NCBI RefSeq assembly: GCF_010500815.1
Contig: NZ_JAAAMG010000025.1
Span: forward strand, 16,176 to 80,175
Reading direction: 5' to 3'
Length of the DNA stretch: 64,000 nucleotides
DNA from: Jiella pacifica
GTDB lineage: Bacteria; Pseudomonadota; Alphaproteobacteria; Rhizobiales; Rhizobiaceae
Each line of letters starts with the position of its first letter. Within the stretch, counting starts at the first letter, position 1. Below are positions 53,611-61,900 of this stretch, one piece after another. The translations under genes were made by a program, and so were the position numbers. The notes below the pieces were generated by a model. It searched no databases and was not told the origin of the DNA. It worked only from the letters and a program-made list of their open reading frames with translations.

Positions 53611-54189
53611 TCAGCGATAGAGGGTGATGCTCTGGCCTCCGTTGGTGCGGCCCTCGTAGCGGGCGTTACCGGCGGAGTTCAGATTGGCGACGTTACTGCC
53701 GCCGGAATCCTTGAGCACGACCTGGCTGCCGGAAACGTCCCAGGCCGACACGTCGGCGACCTTGCCCGGGCAGCCGCGCGAGGCGGCGCGATAGCCGCCG
53801 GACCATTTGGTCAAGGACAGGATGATCTGGCAGTTGCCGCCATCGGTGGTGACCTTATAGGCGCCGAGAACGGAATTGCGCGACAGAGCCGGCTGGCTGG
53901 CGCTCGCGACCTGGGTGTTCTGCGTACCGCTCGCATTCGGTTGGCCACCATTGGTCCCGTCCAGGGTCAGGTCGGAATCGCCGGTCATCGTGTCCTGCCC
54001 GGCCGCCATGTCGTTGCCCGGCGGCGGGGGCGGCGGGGGCGGCGGCAGCTGGTTCGAGGCCACCTGACCCGTCGGCACGGGCGCGAGCGGCGGCGGGCCG
54101 TTGTCCGCATAAGGCGATACCGACCGCGAACAACCCACCGCCAAGAGAAGCATGGCGGTCGCGGCAGCGGTCCTGACCGGATGGTTCAT
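53611..54189 (-). CDS. omp19: outer-membrane lipoprotein Omp19-like (AprI/Inh-type protease inhibitor domain)
   Basis: 192 residues. Lipobox LLLAVGC with lipidated Cys20. A proline-run linker (LPPPPPPPPPGND) precedes a C-terminal Inh-like beta-barrel (about 100-192) with GNCQIILSLTKWSGGYRAAS, RGCPGKVADVSAWDVSG and GQSITLYR, closely following the pattern of Brucella Omp19, including the two cysteines that form a disulfide. Omp19 is a surface lipoprotein that inhibits proteases. GGGGGAAA upstream supports ATG 54189. The presence supports a Hyphomicrobiales origin. Confidence 0.85.
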   Translation of the reverse strand: MNHPVRTAAATAMLLLAVGCSRSVSPYADNGPPPLAPVPTGQVASNQLPPPPPPPPPGNDMAAGQDTMTGDSDLTLDGTNGGQPNASGTQNTQVASASQPALSRNSVLGAYKVTTDGGNCQIILSLTKWSGGYRAASRGCPGKVADVSAWDVSGSQVVLKDSGGSNVANLNSAGNARYEGRTNGGQSITLYR

Positions 54190-54422
54190 CGGATATTTCC
54201 CCCAAAGCAATTGGCGTCGACAAAGCCTGTCCGGCGATGTTTCTTATCACCATAAAGCGGACGGATCGGCAGCAACGCAAGGCGTCATCGCCCAAAAACC
54301 CGACCAAACGGGGTCGGACTTCCGGATAATCCACGGCCATTCCCTCCGCCGCGGCCGGATCTGGAACGAAAGCAGACGCAGACCTCGAAGTTCCCGCCGC
54401 CGATCGCCGCAGGCGCCGGGTG

Positions 54423-55070
54423 CTACTCGTCGATCATCTTGGAGAAGTCGCCGCTGCCCGGGTCCATCGCCCAGAGCTCTCCCGAGGAGATGTCGACCCA
54501 GGCGCCATGGATGGCGATCTTGCCCTCCGCCTCCAGCGCCGCGACGAAGGGAAAGCTGCGCAGATTCTTGATCGAATAGCGGATGGCAATGCGCTCCAGC
54601 GCCGACTGGCGCTCGCGCCCGGTCATCAGCTCGTTGGCGCCCACCGCCCTGACGGCGGGATCGAGCAGGCTCATCCACTTGCCGATGAAGTCGCCCGGCG
54701 ACAGCGGCTCGACCGCCGGCGAAAGCGCCGCATGGATGCCACCGCAATTGCCGTGGCCGAGAACCACGACATGCTCGACCTTCAGCGAGTTGACCGCAAA
54801 TTCCAGCGCCGCCGAGGTGGAGTGATATTCCCCGTCGGGCTCGTAGGGTGGCACGAGATTGGCGACGTTTCGCACGACGAAGATATCGCCCGGCGCGCTG
54901 TCGAAGAGTGTCTCGGGCGCCGTGCGGCTGTCGCAGCAGGCGATCACCATGGTCTTTGGATGCTGCCCTTGCTGCGCCAGCTCGCGAAACAGCTGCCGTT
55001 CGCCGGGCAGACGCTTCTCCAAAAAGGACTTGTAGCCGTCTATCAGATGATCGGGGAGAAGATCTGACAT
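54423..55070 (-). CDS. beta-class carbonic anhydrase
   Basis: 215 residues. Zinc ligands Cys46 (with Asp47, Arg49 in CCDSR), His106 and Cys109 in VVLGHGNCGGI; VVRNVANLVPPY and YHSTSAALEFAV are conserved. It interconverts CO2 and bicarbonate in the cytoplasm. GGAGG five bases upstream sets the start at 55070. Same direction as pdxY, which lies upstream 140 bp away. Confidence 0.95.
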   Translation of the reverse strand: MSDLLPDHLIDGYKSFLEKRLPGERQLFRELAQQGQHPKTMVIACCDSRTAPETLFDSAPGDIFVVRNVANLVPPYEPDGEYHSTSAALEFAVNSLKVEHVVVLGHGNCGGIHAALSPAVEPLSPGDFIGKWMSLLDPAVRAVGANELMTGRERQSALERIAIRYSIKNLRSFPFVAALEAEGKIAIHGAWVDISSGELWAMDPGSGDFSKMIDE

Positions 55071-55210
55071 GAGTACCTCCAACGCCGTGCTGCAGCGCAC
55101 GCTGGACCGTTCTGCTTACACAGTCCCGATGAAATGAAAAGAGCCGCCCGGGCGTTTTCCGGATTTCAGCGAGGCCGGACGGGGCGCCGCTGGTCCGCTC
55201 CTCACCGGGT

Positions 55211-56101
55211 TCAAGCCGGCTGCTTGGGCATCGATCGGCCGAGCCGGCGCATCTGCACCATCGCCATCGGGTGTTTCAGGCTGTCGAGATCGGTCTCGAT
55301 CGTCAGTTCGTCGGCGCCGCGCTTGATGGTGCGCGCCAGGAGTTCGAAGACCGTCGCGGTCGCCGACTGCAGTGCCTTCTCGAGGCTGGCGCCGGAAAGG
55401 ATGCGGGCGAGAAACACCGCCGAGGTCAGATCCCCCAGCCCCTTCGGCGCATTGTCGATCAGCCGATGCTCGGCGAGCATGACTTCCCGGTCGTCGACGA
55501 GAAGGTTGCCGGTGCCGCCCCGAAGCAGCGGAAAGGCCGAGGTGACGAGCACCGTGCGCGGCCCGAGCGCGCTCGCCGCCTCGATCAGGTCGCGATTGTC
55601 GGCGAGATCGAGCCCCGTCAGGAACTCGAGCTCGAAGCGATTGGGGGTGGCGATGTCGGACAGCGGCAGGAGGCGCTCGGATATCGCATCCAGCGTTTCC
55701 CTCGGCTGATAGAGGCGGCCGCCGTCGCCGGTCGCCGGATCGCACAGGACCACCGCACGTGGGTTCTTCTTCTTCACTGCCTCGACGAGCCTGGCCACGG
55801 GCTCGACCTGGGCGCTTTCGCCGAAATAGCCGATCAGCACCGCGCCGACCTCGCCCAGCCAGCGCGAGCGGCAAAGGTCGTCGATCATCGCCGAAAAGCT
55901 CTCCGCCGGCGGCACAATCCGCGTCGAGGCGCCGTGCCCCGGATGCCAGGGCAGCGTCACCGTCGGCACCGACCAGACCGGAAAGCCCAGCGATTCCAGC
56001 GCGAAGGCGGCCGCGCGATTGCCCACGGTGCCGCGCACCACATGGCTCGCGATCGAGATCACCGCGGGCCGGTCACCGGCGGGATTTGTCTCTTTTGCCA
56101 T
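55211..56101 (-). CDS. pdxY: pyridoxal kinase
   Basis: 296 residues of the ribokinase-like fold. ISIASHVVRGTVGNRAAAF is the pyridoxal-binding N-terminal motif; VLCDPATGDGGRLY and the catalytic GLGDLTSAVFLARI (Asp as base in place of the usual GTGD) identify PdxY. It phosphorylates pyridoxal for PLP salvage. It follows a small membrane protein gene with a 6-bp gap, so the two form an operon. Confidence 0.93.
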   Translation of the reverse strand: MAKETNPAGDRPAVISIASHVVRGTVGNRAAAFALESLGFPVWSVPTVTLPWHPGHGASTRIVPPAESFSAMIDDLCRSRWLGEVGAVLIGYFGESAQVEPVARLVEAVKKKNPRAVVLCDPATGDGGRLYQPRETLDAISERLLPLSDIATPNRFELEFLTGLDLADNRDLIEAASALGPRTVLVTSAFPLLRGGTGNLLVDDREVMLAEHRLIDNAPKGLGDLTSAVFLARILSGASLEKALQSATATVFELLARTIKRGADELTIETDLDSLKHPMAMVQMRRLGRSMPKQPA

Positions 56102-56107
56102 CCCGGT

Positions 56108-56365
56108 TCAGCCCGGCAGAAATTGCGTTGCGAGAAGAAGCGCCAGGACGACGAAGCCGCCGATGCTGGCGATCCGGCCAATTCTCGAGCCGATCACCTC
56201 GATCCGGTCGCTCTGGTCGACGTCGCGCGCCATGAAATGATCCCCGGTCCGCGTCAGGGCCGCTTGCGTGTGGGCGCCGATCTGCGGGTCGGTCTCCTGG
56301 CGCACGCGGGTCAGAATGGCTTTCGCCTCGCGCTGGCGCTCGTCGTCGGATGGGTTGCCGCTCAT
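56108..56365 (-). CDS. small C-tail-anchored hypothetical membrane protein
   Basis: 85 residues. The first ~55 are charged and helical (MSGNPSDDERQREAKAIL, then VRQETDP), and a single membrane helix occupies the C-terminus (about 60-85; IASIGGFVVLALLLATQFLPG begins at ~63). No family known. Six bases before pdxY and in the same direction, hence probably co-transcribed. Divergent from the LemA gene across 122 bp. Confidence 0.7.
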   Translation of the reverse strand: MSGNPSDDERQREAKAILTRVRQETDPQIGAHTQAALTRTGDHFMARDVDQSDRIEVIGSRIGRIASIGGFVVLALLLATQFLPG

Positions 56366-56487
56366 GCGATTTCTTGTGTCCGAAAACGCTGCGAGGAGCA
56401 ACATGGGAATGAGCCGCCCTGCGTCTTTTGAATGGGGAGACGATACACTACAAGGGCTGGCGAATTCCCGCCCGCAGGAGAAATTTC

Positions 56488-57114
56488 ATGGCGTCTGCCA
56501 CAAAGCCCCGACCGACGCCCTACGACATGCTGGCACGGGTTGCCGCCGTGTTCATCGCCGGATTTTTCCTGGCCGGTTGCGGCGTCAACGCCATCCCTAC
56601 CAAGGAAGAGGCCGCCAAGGCCGCGTGGGCGCAAGTCGAGAACCAGTATCAGCGGCGCAGCGACCTGATCCCCAACCTCATCGAGACGGTCAAGGGCTTT
56701 GCGAAGCAGGAACGGGAGGTGCTCACCGCCGTCGTCGAGGCGCGGGCGAAGGCCACCCAGACACGGATCGATGCCAGCCAGCTGACCGATCCGGCGGCGG
56801 TGCAAAACTTCCAGGCGGCGCAGGACCAGCTTTCCGGCACGCTGTCGCGGCTGCTCGCCACGGTCGAGGCCTATCCCGACCTCAAGTCGAACCAGAACTT
56901 CCTCGCCCTGCAGAGCCAGCTCGAGGGAACCGAGAACCGGATCGCGGTGGCGCGGCGCGACTACATCGAGGCCGTCAGGGATTACAACACCGAACTGAAG
57001 ACCATCCCCGGCAGCTGGTATGCGGCGCTGTTCTATTCGGATGCCAAGCCGATGGAATCCTTTACCGCCACGCCAGGTTCGCAGACCCCGCCGAAGGTCG
57101 ATTTCGGCCAATGA
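56488..57114 (+). CDS. lemA: LemA family protein (lipoprotein)
   Basis: 208 residues. N-terminal signal with lipobox-like FFLAGC (Cys31) and a LemA domain: AWAQVENQYQRRSDLIPNLI, VKGFAKQEREVLTAVVEARA, LSRLLATVEAYPDLKSNQNF and a YNTELKTIPGSWYAALF end. LemA proteins are helical membrane-associated proteins of uncertain role, regularly paired with TPM-domain proteins as here. AGGAG eight bases before ATG 56488. Stop overlaps the next start (ATGA). Confidence 0.93.
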   Translation: MASATKPRPTPYDMLARVAAVFIAGFFLAGCGVNAIPTKEEAAKAAWAQVENQYQRRSDLIPNLIETVKGFAKQEREVLTAVVEARAKATQTRIDASQLTDPAAVQNFQAAQDQLSGTLSRLLATVEAYPDLKSNQNFLALQSQLEGTENRIAVARRDYIEAVRDYNTELKTIPGSWYAALFYSDAKPMESFTATPGSQTPPKVDFGQ

Positions 57115-58010
57115 ACCGCCAGGGCATCCGGTGGGCCACAAGGACGGAGCCGGTCTTCGCAACGACGGTCACCGCGCGGCGGACGGGCCTCGTCGGTTTC
57201 CTCTGTCGGCGGTTGTTTCCGGTGCTCCTCGCGCTTCTTCTCGTGGCGCCGCTCCTCACCGTTGCCGCCGCGGCCCAGACCTTTCCGGCGCTGACTGGCC
57301 GCGTCGTCGACGAGGCCGGGCTGCTCGATCCCACTGGTGAGGCCGCCCTGGCCGACAAACTCGCAGCCTTCGAGGCAAAATCCTCCGACCAGGTGGTCGT
57401 CGTCACCGTGCCCGATCTTCAGGGCAATGCCATCGAGGACTACGGCTACCGGCTCGGGCGAGAATGGGGCATCGGCCAGAAGGGCGAAGACAACGGCGTC
57501 ATCCTTCTCGTCTCGCGCGACGACCGCAAGGTGCGCATCGAGGTCGGCTACGGCCTCGAAGGCACGCTCACCGACGCCCTCGCCTCGACCATCATCGAGA
57601 CCGACATCCTGCCGGCGTTTCGGTCCGGAGACTATCCGGGCGGCATAGAGAAGGGCGTCGACGGCATTCTCGCCGTCCTCTCCGGCAATGCCGCCGAGCT
57701 TGAAGCGCGGGCCGAGCGCAATGCCGGCTGGAGCGCCGACGACGTCACGACCGGTCTGTTCCTCACCCTCTTCGTCGGCATCTGGATCGTGGTGATCGGG
57801 ACCTTCGTGTTTGCCGGCCTGGCGCGATTTCGGGGCAAAAAGGTTGGCAAAAACAAGTATCGCTGGCTTGGCACCACCTGGTCCTATGGCGGAGCGTCGG
57901 GCAGCAGCGGTTCGGGGGGCTCTTCCGGCGGGTTCGGCGGATCGGGCGGCGGAGGTTTCTCGGGCGGCGGCGGGTCGTTCGGTGGCGGCGGATCGTCGGG
58001 GAGCTGGTGA
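57111..58010 (+). CDS. TPM-domain (YgcG-type) membrane protein with Gly/Ser-rich tail
   Basis: 299 residues. N-terminal signal/anchor (about 30-55), TPM domain (about 58-190; GRVVDEAGLLDPTGEAAL, VVVVTVPDLQGNAIEDYGY, KVRIEVGYGLEGTLTDA), a membrane helix (about 225-245) and a C-terminal tail almost entirely Gly and Ser (from about 265). TPM domains are associated with membrane-protein quality control or phosphatase-like activity. Coupled to lemA by overlapping ATGA. Confidence 0.92.
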   Translation: MNRQGIRWATRTEPVFATTVTARRTGLVGFLCRRLFPVLLALLLVAPLLTVAAAAQTFPALTGRVVDEAGLLDPTGEAALADKLAAFEAKSSDQVVVVTVPDLQGNAIEDYGYRLGREWGIGQKGEDNGVILLVSRDDRKVRIEVGYGLEGTLTDALASTIIETDILPAFRSGDYPGGIEKGVDGILAVLSGNAAELEARAERNAGWSADDVTTGLFLTLFVGIWIVVIGTFVFAGLARFRGKKVGKNKYRWLGTTWSYGGASGSSGSGGSSGGFGGSGGGGFSGGGGSFGGGGSSGSW

Positions 58011-58012
58011 AC

Positions 58013-58651
58013 ATGGCGAAACTGACCTTCACCGAGGCCGATCACGCCTGCATCGCCAGCGCCATCGGCAAGGCCGAGGCGGCGACGACCGGCGAGATCT
58101 ACGCGGTCTTCACCCATGCGAGCGACGGCTACGGCTTCGTCGCCGCCACCGCCGCGCTGGGGCTCTCACTGCTTGCGGCCCTGACGACGGCCATCGTCGC
58201 GCTGGGGTTCGGCATCGCGGTTCCGGCTCTCGGCCTCATCCTCTGCCAGCTGTTGGCCGCCGGCCTGCTCGGCGCGTTGCTGGCTCTCTTCCCGCGCCTG
58301 CGCATGATCTTCGTGCCGCGCACCATCGCCGCGTCGCGGGCCCATGCCTTCGCCCTCGGCCAGTTCGCCGCCCACGGCCTCCACCTCACCGCGGATCGCA
58401 CCGGCGTCCTGATCTTCGTCTCGGAAGCCGAGCATCATGCCGAGATCGTCGCCGATGCGGGAATCGCGGCCAAGGTTCCCCAGGAAGCCTGGGACGCAGC
58501 GGTGGCGGGCCTGATCGAGGCTGCCCGCCAAAACCGCCTCGCCGACGGCTACGTCACGGCCGTGACGACGACCGGGGCGATCCTGGCGTCGCACTTTCCG
58601 GGCGACGCGAAGAATGCGAACGAACTGCCAGACCGGCTGGTGGTGATGTGA
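58013..58651 (+). CDS. second TPM-domain membrane protein
   Basis: 212 residues from ATG 58013; an in-frame GTG two codons upstream overlaps the previous stop. Starts MAKLTFTEADHACIASAIGK, then two membrane helices (about 45-95) and a C-terminal part of the TPM type (HLTADRTGVLIFVSEAEHHA, IVADAGIAAKVPQEAWDAAV). Here the domain is split by the membrane hairpin, as in the short TPM proteins that follow LemA-YgcG operons. Likely works with its two upstream partners. Confidence 0.88.
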   Translation: MAKLTFTEADHACIASAIGKAEAATTGEIYAVFTHASDGYGFVAATAALGLSLLAALTTAIVALGFGIAVPALGLILCQLLAAGLLGALLALFPRLRMIFVPRTIAASRAHAFALGQFAAHGLHLTADRTGVLIFVSEAEHHAEIVADAGIAAKVPQEAWDAAVAGLIEAARQNRLADGYVTAVTTTGAILASHFPGDAKNANELPDRLVVM

Positions 58652-58959
58652 GGGCCTGAAGGTCGGCGGTCCGGGCGCCTTGCGGACGAGCGATCGGCGT
58701 CCTCGCCCACCAGACCGGCCACCTGCCGGCCAAGCTGGAACTGGCCGGACGTTGGCGCCCGCATCCCTGCCCGGGCCGGCGGGCCTTGGACCGCAGAGCA
58801 AGCCAGCGGCTCGGCGAAGCCAGGATGACGACGCGTCACGGCTGCGTCGCCTTCTCTGGTCATAAGGCAGACTCCCGGGGTCGGCGGGGCGCCTCGCAGA
58901 ACGCGCCCTCTCCCCTATCATTGGTGCCACGATACGGGGCACGAGGACGAGGGTCGATC
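58652..58959. other. 308-bp gene-free stretch before the glutamate dehydrogenase
   Basis: No gene or RNA is supported. The promoter of the following long gene should be here. An in-frame extension of the dehydrogenase into this stretch is open, but has no ribosome site. Confidence 0.4.
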
Positions 58960-61900
58960 ATGCATGAGGACGCAATGGCGGGAAAGACGCCGATCATCGC
59001 CGCGGTCGCCGGAGCGCTCGGCGAAGACAGCGCCGGGGCGAAACTTGCCCCCCTCCTGTTCGCCCGCCCGCCCGTCGACGATCTGAAGGCCTTCGACACC
59101 GCAGCGCTCGCCGCCGCCGCGCGCGTCGGCGCCGAGGCGCTGGCCGCCCATCGCGACGGCCGGCCGGTGGTCTGGATCGACCAGCCGGAGGACTTCCGGC
59201 GGGGCGGCGAGCCGCAGGACCTCGTCACCGTCGTGTCCGACGACATGGCCTTTTTGTTCGATTCCTTGACCGCCGAGATCGCCGAACGGGCGAACGAGAT
59301 CCACTACATCTCCCATCCGATCATCGACGTGACCCGCGGCGAGGACGGCGTCCTCGCCGACTTCGCGGCCTCGCGGCCGGGCGAGGAGACGCGGACGGGA
59401 ACGCGGCGCACCAGCCTCATCCAGTTCGCCGTCGATCCGATGGCCGTGGGGGCGGGGGGCGACTCCGGCTCGGGGTCGGGCTTGTCAGAGGCGCTGGAAA
59501 ACATCCTCGCCCAGGTCGGACATGCCAATCGCGACTTCCAGGCGATGCGCCAGCGGGTGAATCGCGCCGTCGAGGATCTGACGGGCCGTGCCGAGACCAT
59601 GCCGGAGGCCGAGCGGCCTGGTATTCTCGAAGGTGCCCGGCTGCTCGAATGGCTGCGCGACGACAACTTCATCTTCCTCGGCACCTGCGACTACGACTAT
59701 CACGGCGAGCGGGACGGCGAGGAGCTGGAGCGCCGGCAGAGCGAGGCTCTCGGCATCCTGTCCGACCCGGACATCCGCATTCTCGGCCGCCACGGCCGGC
59801 CGATGGCGACGACGCCGGAGATCCGCAAGTTCCTCAAGGACCCCGCTCCGCTGATCGTCACCAAGGCGAATGCGCGCTCGGTCGTCCATCGGCGCGCCTA
59901 CATGGATTACGTCGGCGTCAAGCAATATGACGGCGAGGGCCGGCTGATCGGCGAACTGCGCATCGTCGGCCTGTTCACCTCGACCGCCTACACCCGCTCG
60001 ATCCTGACGATCCCCTATGTCCGGCAAAAGGCCGAGACGGTTATCTCCCGCTCGCGCTTCCACCCGCAGTCCCATTCCGGCAAGGCGTTGCTCAACGCGC
60101 TCGAATCCTATCCGCGCGACGAGGTCTTCCAGATCGACACCGATCTCCTCGAACGCTTCGCGGCGACCGTGGTCGAGCTCGGCGAGCGGCCGCGCGTACG
60201 CGTCCTGACGCGGATCGACGAGTTCGACCGCTTCGTCTCGGTCATCGTCTACGTCCCGCGCGACCGCTACGATTCCCGCCTGAGAGAACGGATCGGCCGT
60301 CTCCTCGCCGAGGCCTATGACGGCCACGTCTCGGCCTATTACCCGGCCTTTCCGGAAGGGCTTCTCGCCCGCGTCCACATCATCGTCGGCCGCTCCGGCG
60401 AGCCGACCCCCGAGGTTGACGTCGAAAGGCTGGAAGCACGCATCACCGAGATGGCGAAGAACTGGGAAGACGAGTTCGTCGCCGCGCTCGCGAAAGCTCA
60501 CGCGCCGAACGATCACCAGCGTTTCGCCACCGGCCTGCCCGGCAGCTATCGCGACGGCGTCTCGCCGGCCGAGGCGGTGCGGGACGTCGCCGTCATCGAC
60601 AAGCTGTCCGCGGACGCGCCGCTGTTCATCGACTTCTACCGCCGCGACGGCGACGCCGAAGACACGGTGCGGCTGAAGATCTATCACCTCGGCAAGGCGG
60701 TGGCGCTGTCGACGCGGGTACCGATCCTGGAAAACATGGGCTTCGGCGTCGTGTCGGAGCGCACCTTCCGGCTGGTGCGGCCGGACGGCGACGCCGTCCA
60801 TCTGCACGACATGGATCTCGTGCGGGCGAATGCGGGCGGCCCGATCCCCCTCGACGACGACGGCAAGGCGCTGGAAGACGTCTTCGGCGCGGTCTGGCGC
60901 GGGCGGATCGAGAACGACGGCTTCAATGCCCTCGTGCTCGAAGGCGGACTCGACTTCCGCAAGGCGAACGTCATGCGCGCCTATTCGCGCTACCTGCGGC
61001 AGGGCACCCTCGCCTATTCGCCGGACTACGTCGCCAATGCGCTGGTGCGCCATGCCGCGATCACCAACAAGCTCTGGCAGCTCTTCGAGACGACCCTCGA
61101 CCCGGAGAAGGGCGTGGCGGAGGGTGACACCCCCTCGGTCGAAGCCGACGAAATCGAGACCCGCCAGCATCGGCGGGCGGTCACGCGAGGCGGCGCGGAC
61201 ACCTACGACGCGATACTCGGCGCCCTCGACGACGTCGATTCCGCCGACGACGACCGGATCGTCCGGCGCTTTCTCAATGTGATCCTCGCGACCCTGCGCA
61301 CCAACTTCTTCGCCGTCGACGGCATGTCCGCCGAGGCCGGCTCCGAGCCCGGCAAGGTCCAGCCGGCGCTCGCCTTCAAGCTGGATTCCAGCGCCGTCGA
61401 GGGCCTGCCGGCGCCGGTACCCTTCCGGGAGATCTTCGTCTTCGATGCCCGCGTCGAGGGCGTCCATCTGAGATTCGGTTCGGTCGCCAGAGGCGGCCTC
61501 AGATGGTCCGACCGTGCGCAGGACTACCGCACCGAGGTGCTCGGCCTCGTCAAGGCGCAGCAGGTCAAGAACGCCGTCATCGTGCCGGTCGGCGCCAAGG
61601 GCGGTTTCTATCCCAAGCGCCTGCCCGACGCCGCCCAGCGCGACCAGTGGTTCGCCGCCGGCCGCTCGGCCTATGTCGTCTTCATCGCCTCGCTCCTGTC
61701 GGTGACCGACAACATCGTCGGCGAGGGCGTTGTCACCCCCGCCAATGTCCGCCGCCACGACGGCGACGATCCCTATTTCGTCGTCGCCGCCGACAAGGGC
61801 ACCGCAACCTTCTCTGACACGGCGAACGCCATCGCCCAGTCGGAGGACTTCTGGCTCGACGACGCCTTCGCGTCGGGCGGATCGGCCGGCTACGACCACA

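Noticed and set aside
55111..55165. CGCCCGGGCG palindrome flanked by AAAA/TTTT as pdxY terminator
   Set aside because: The palindrome has no loop of its own and alternative pairing is weak; not convincing as an intrinsic terminator.
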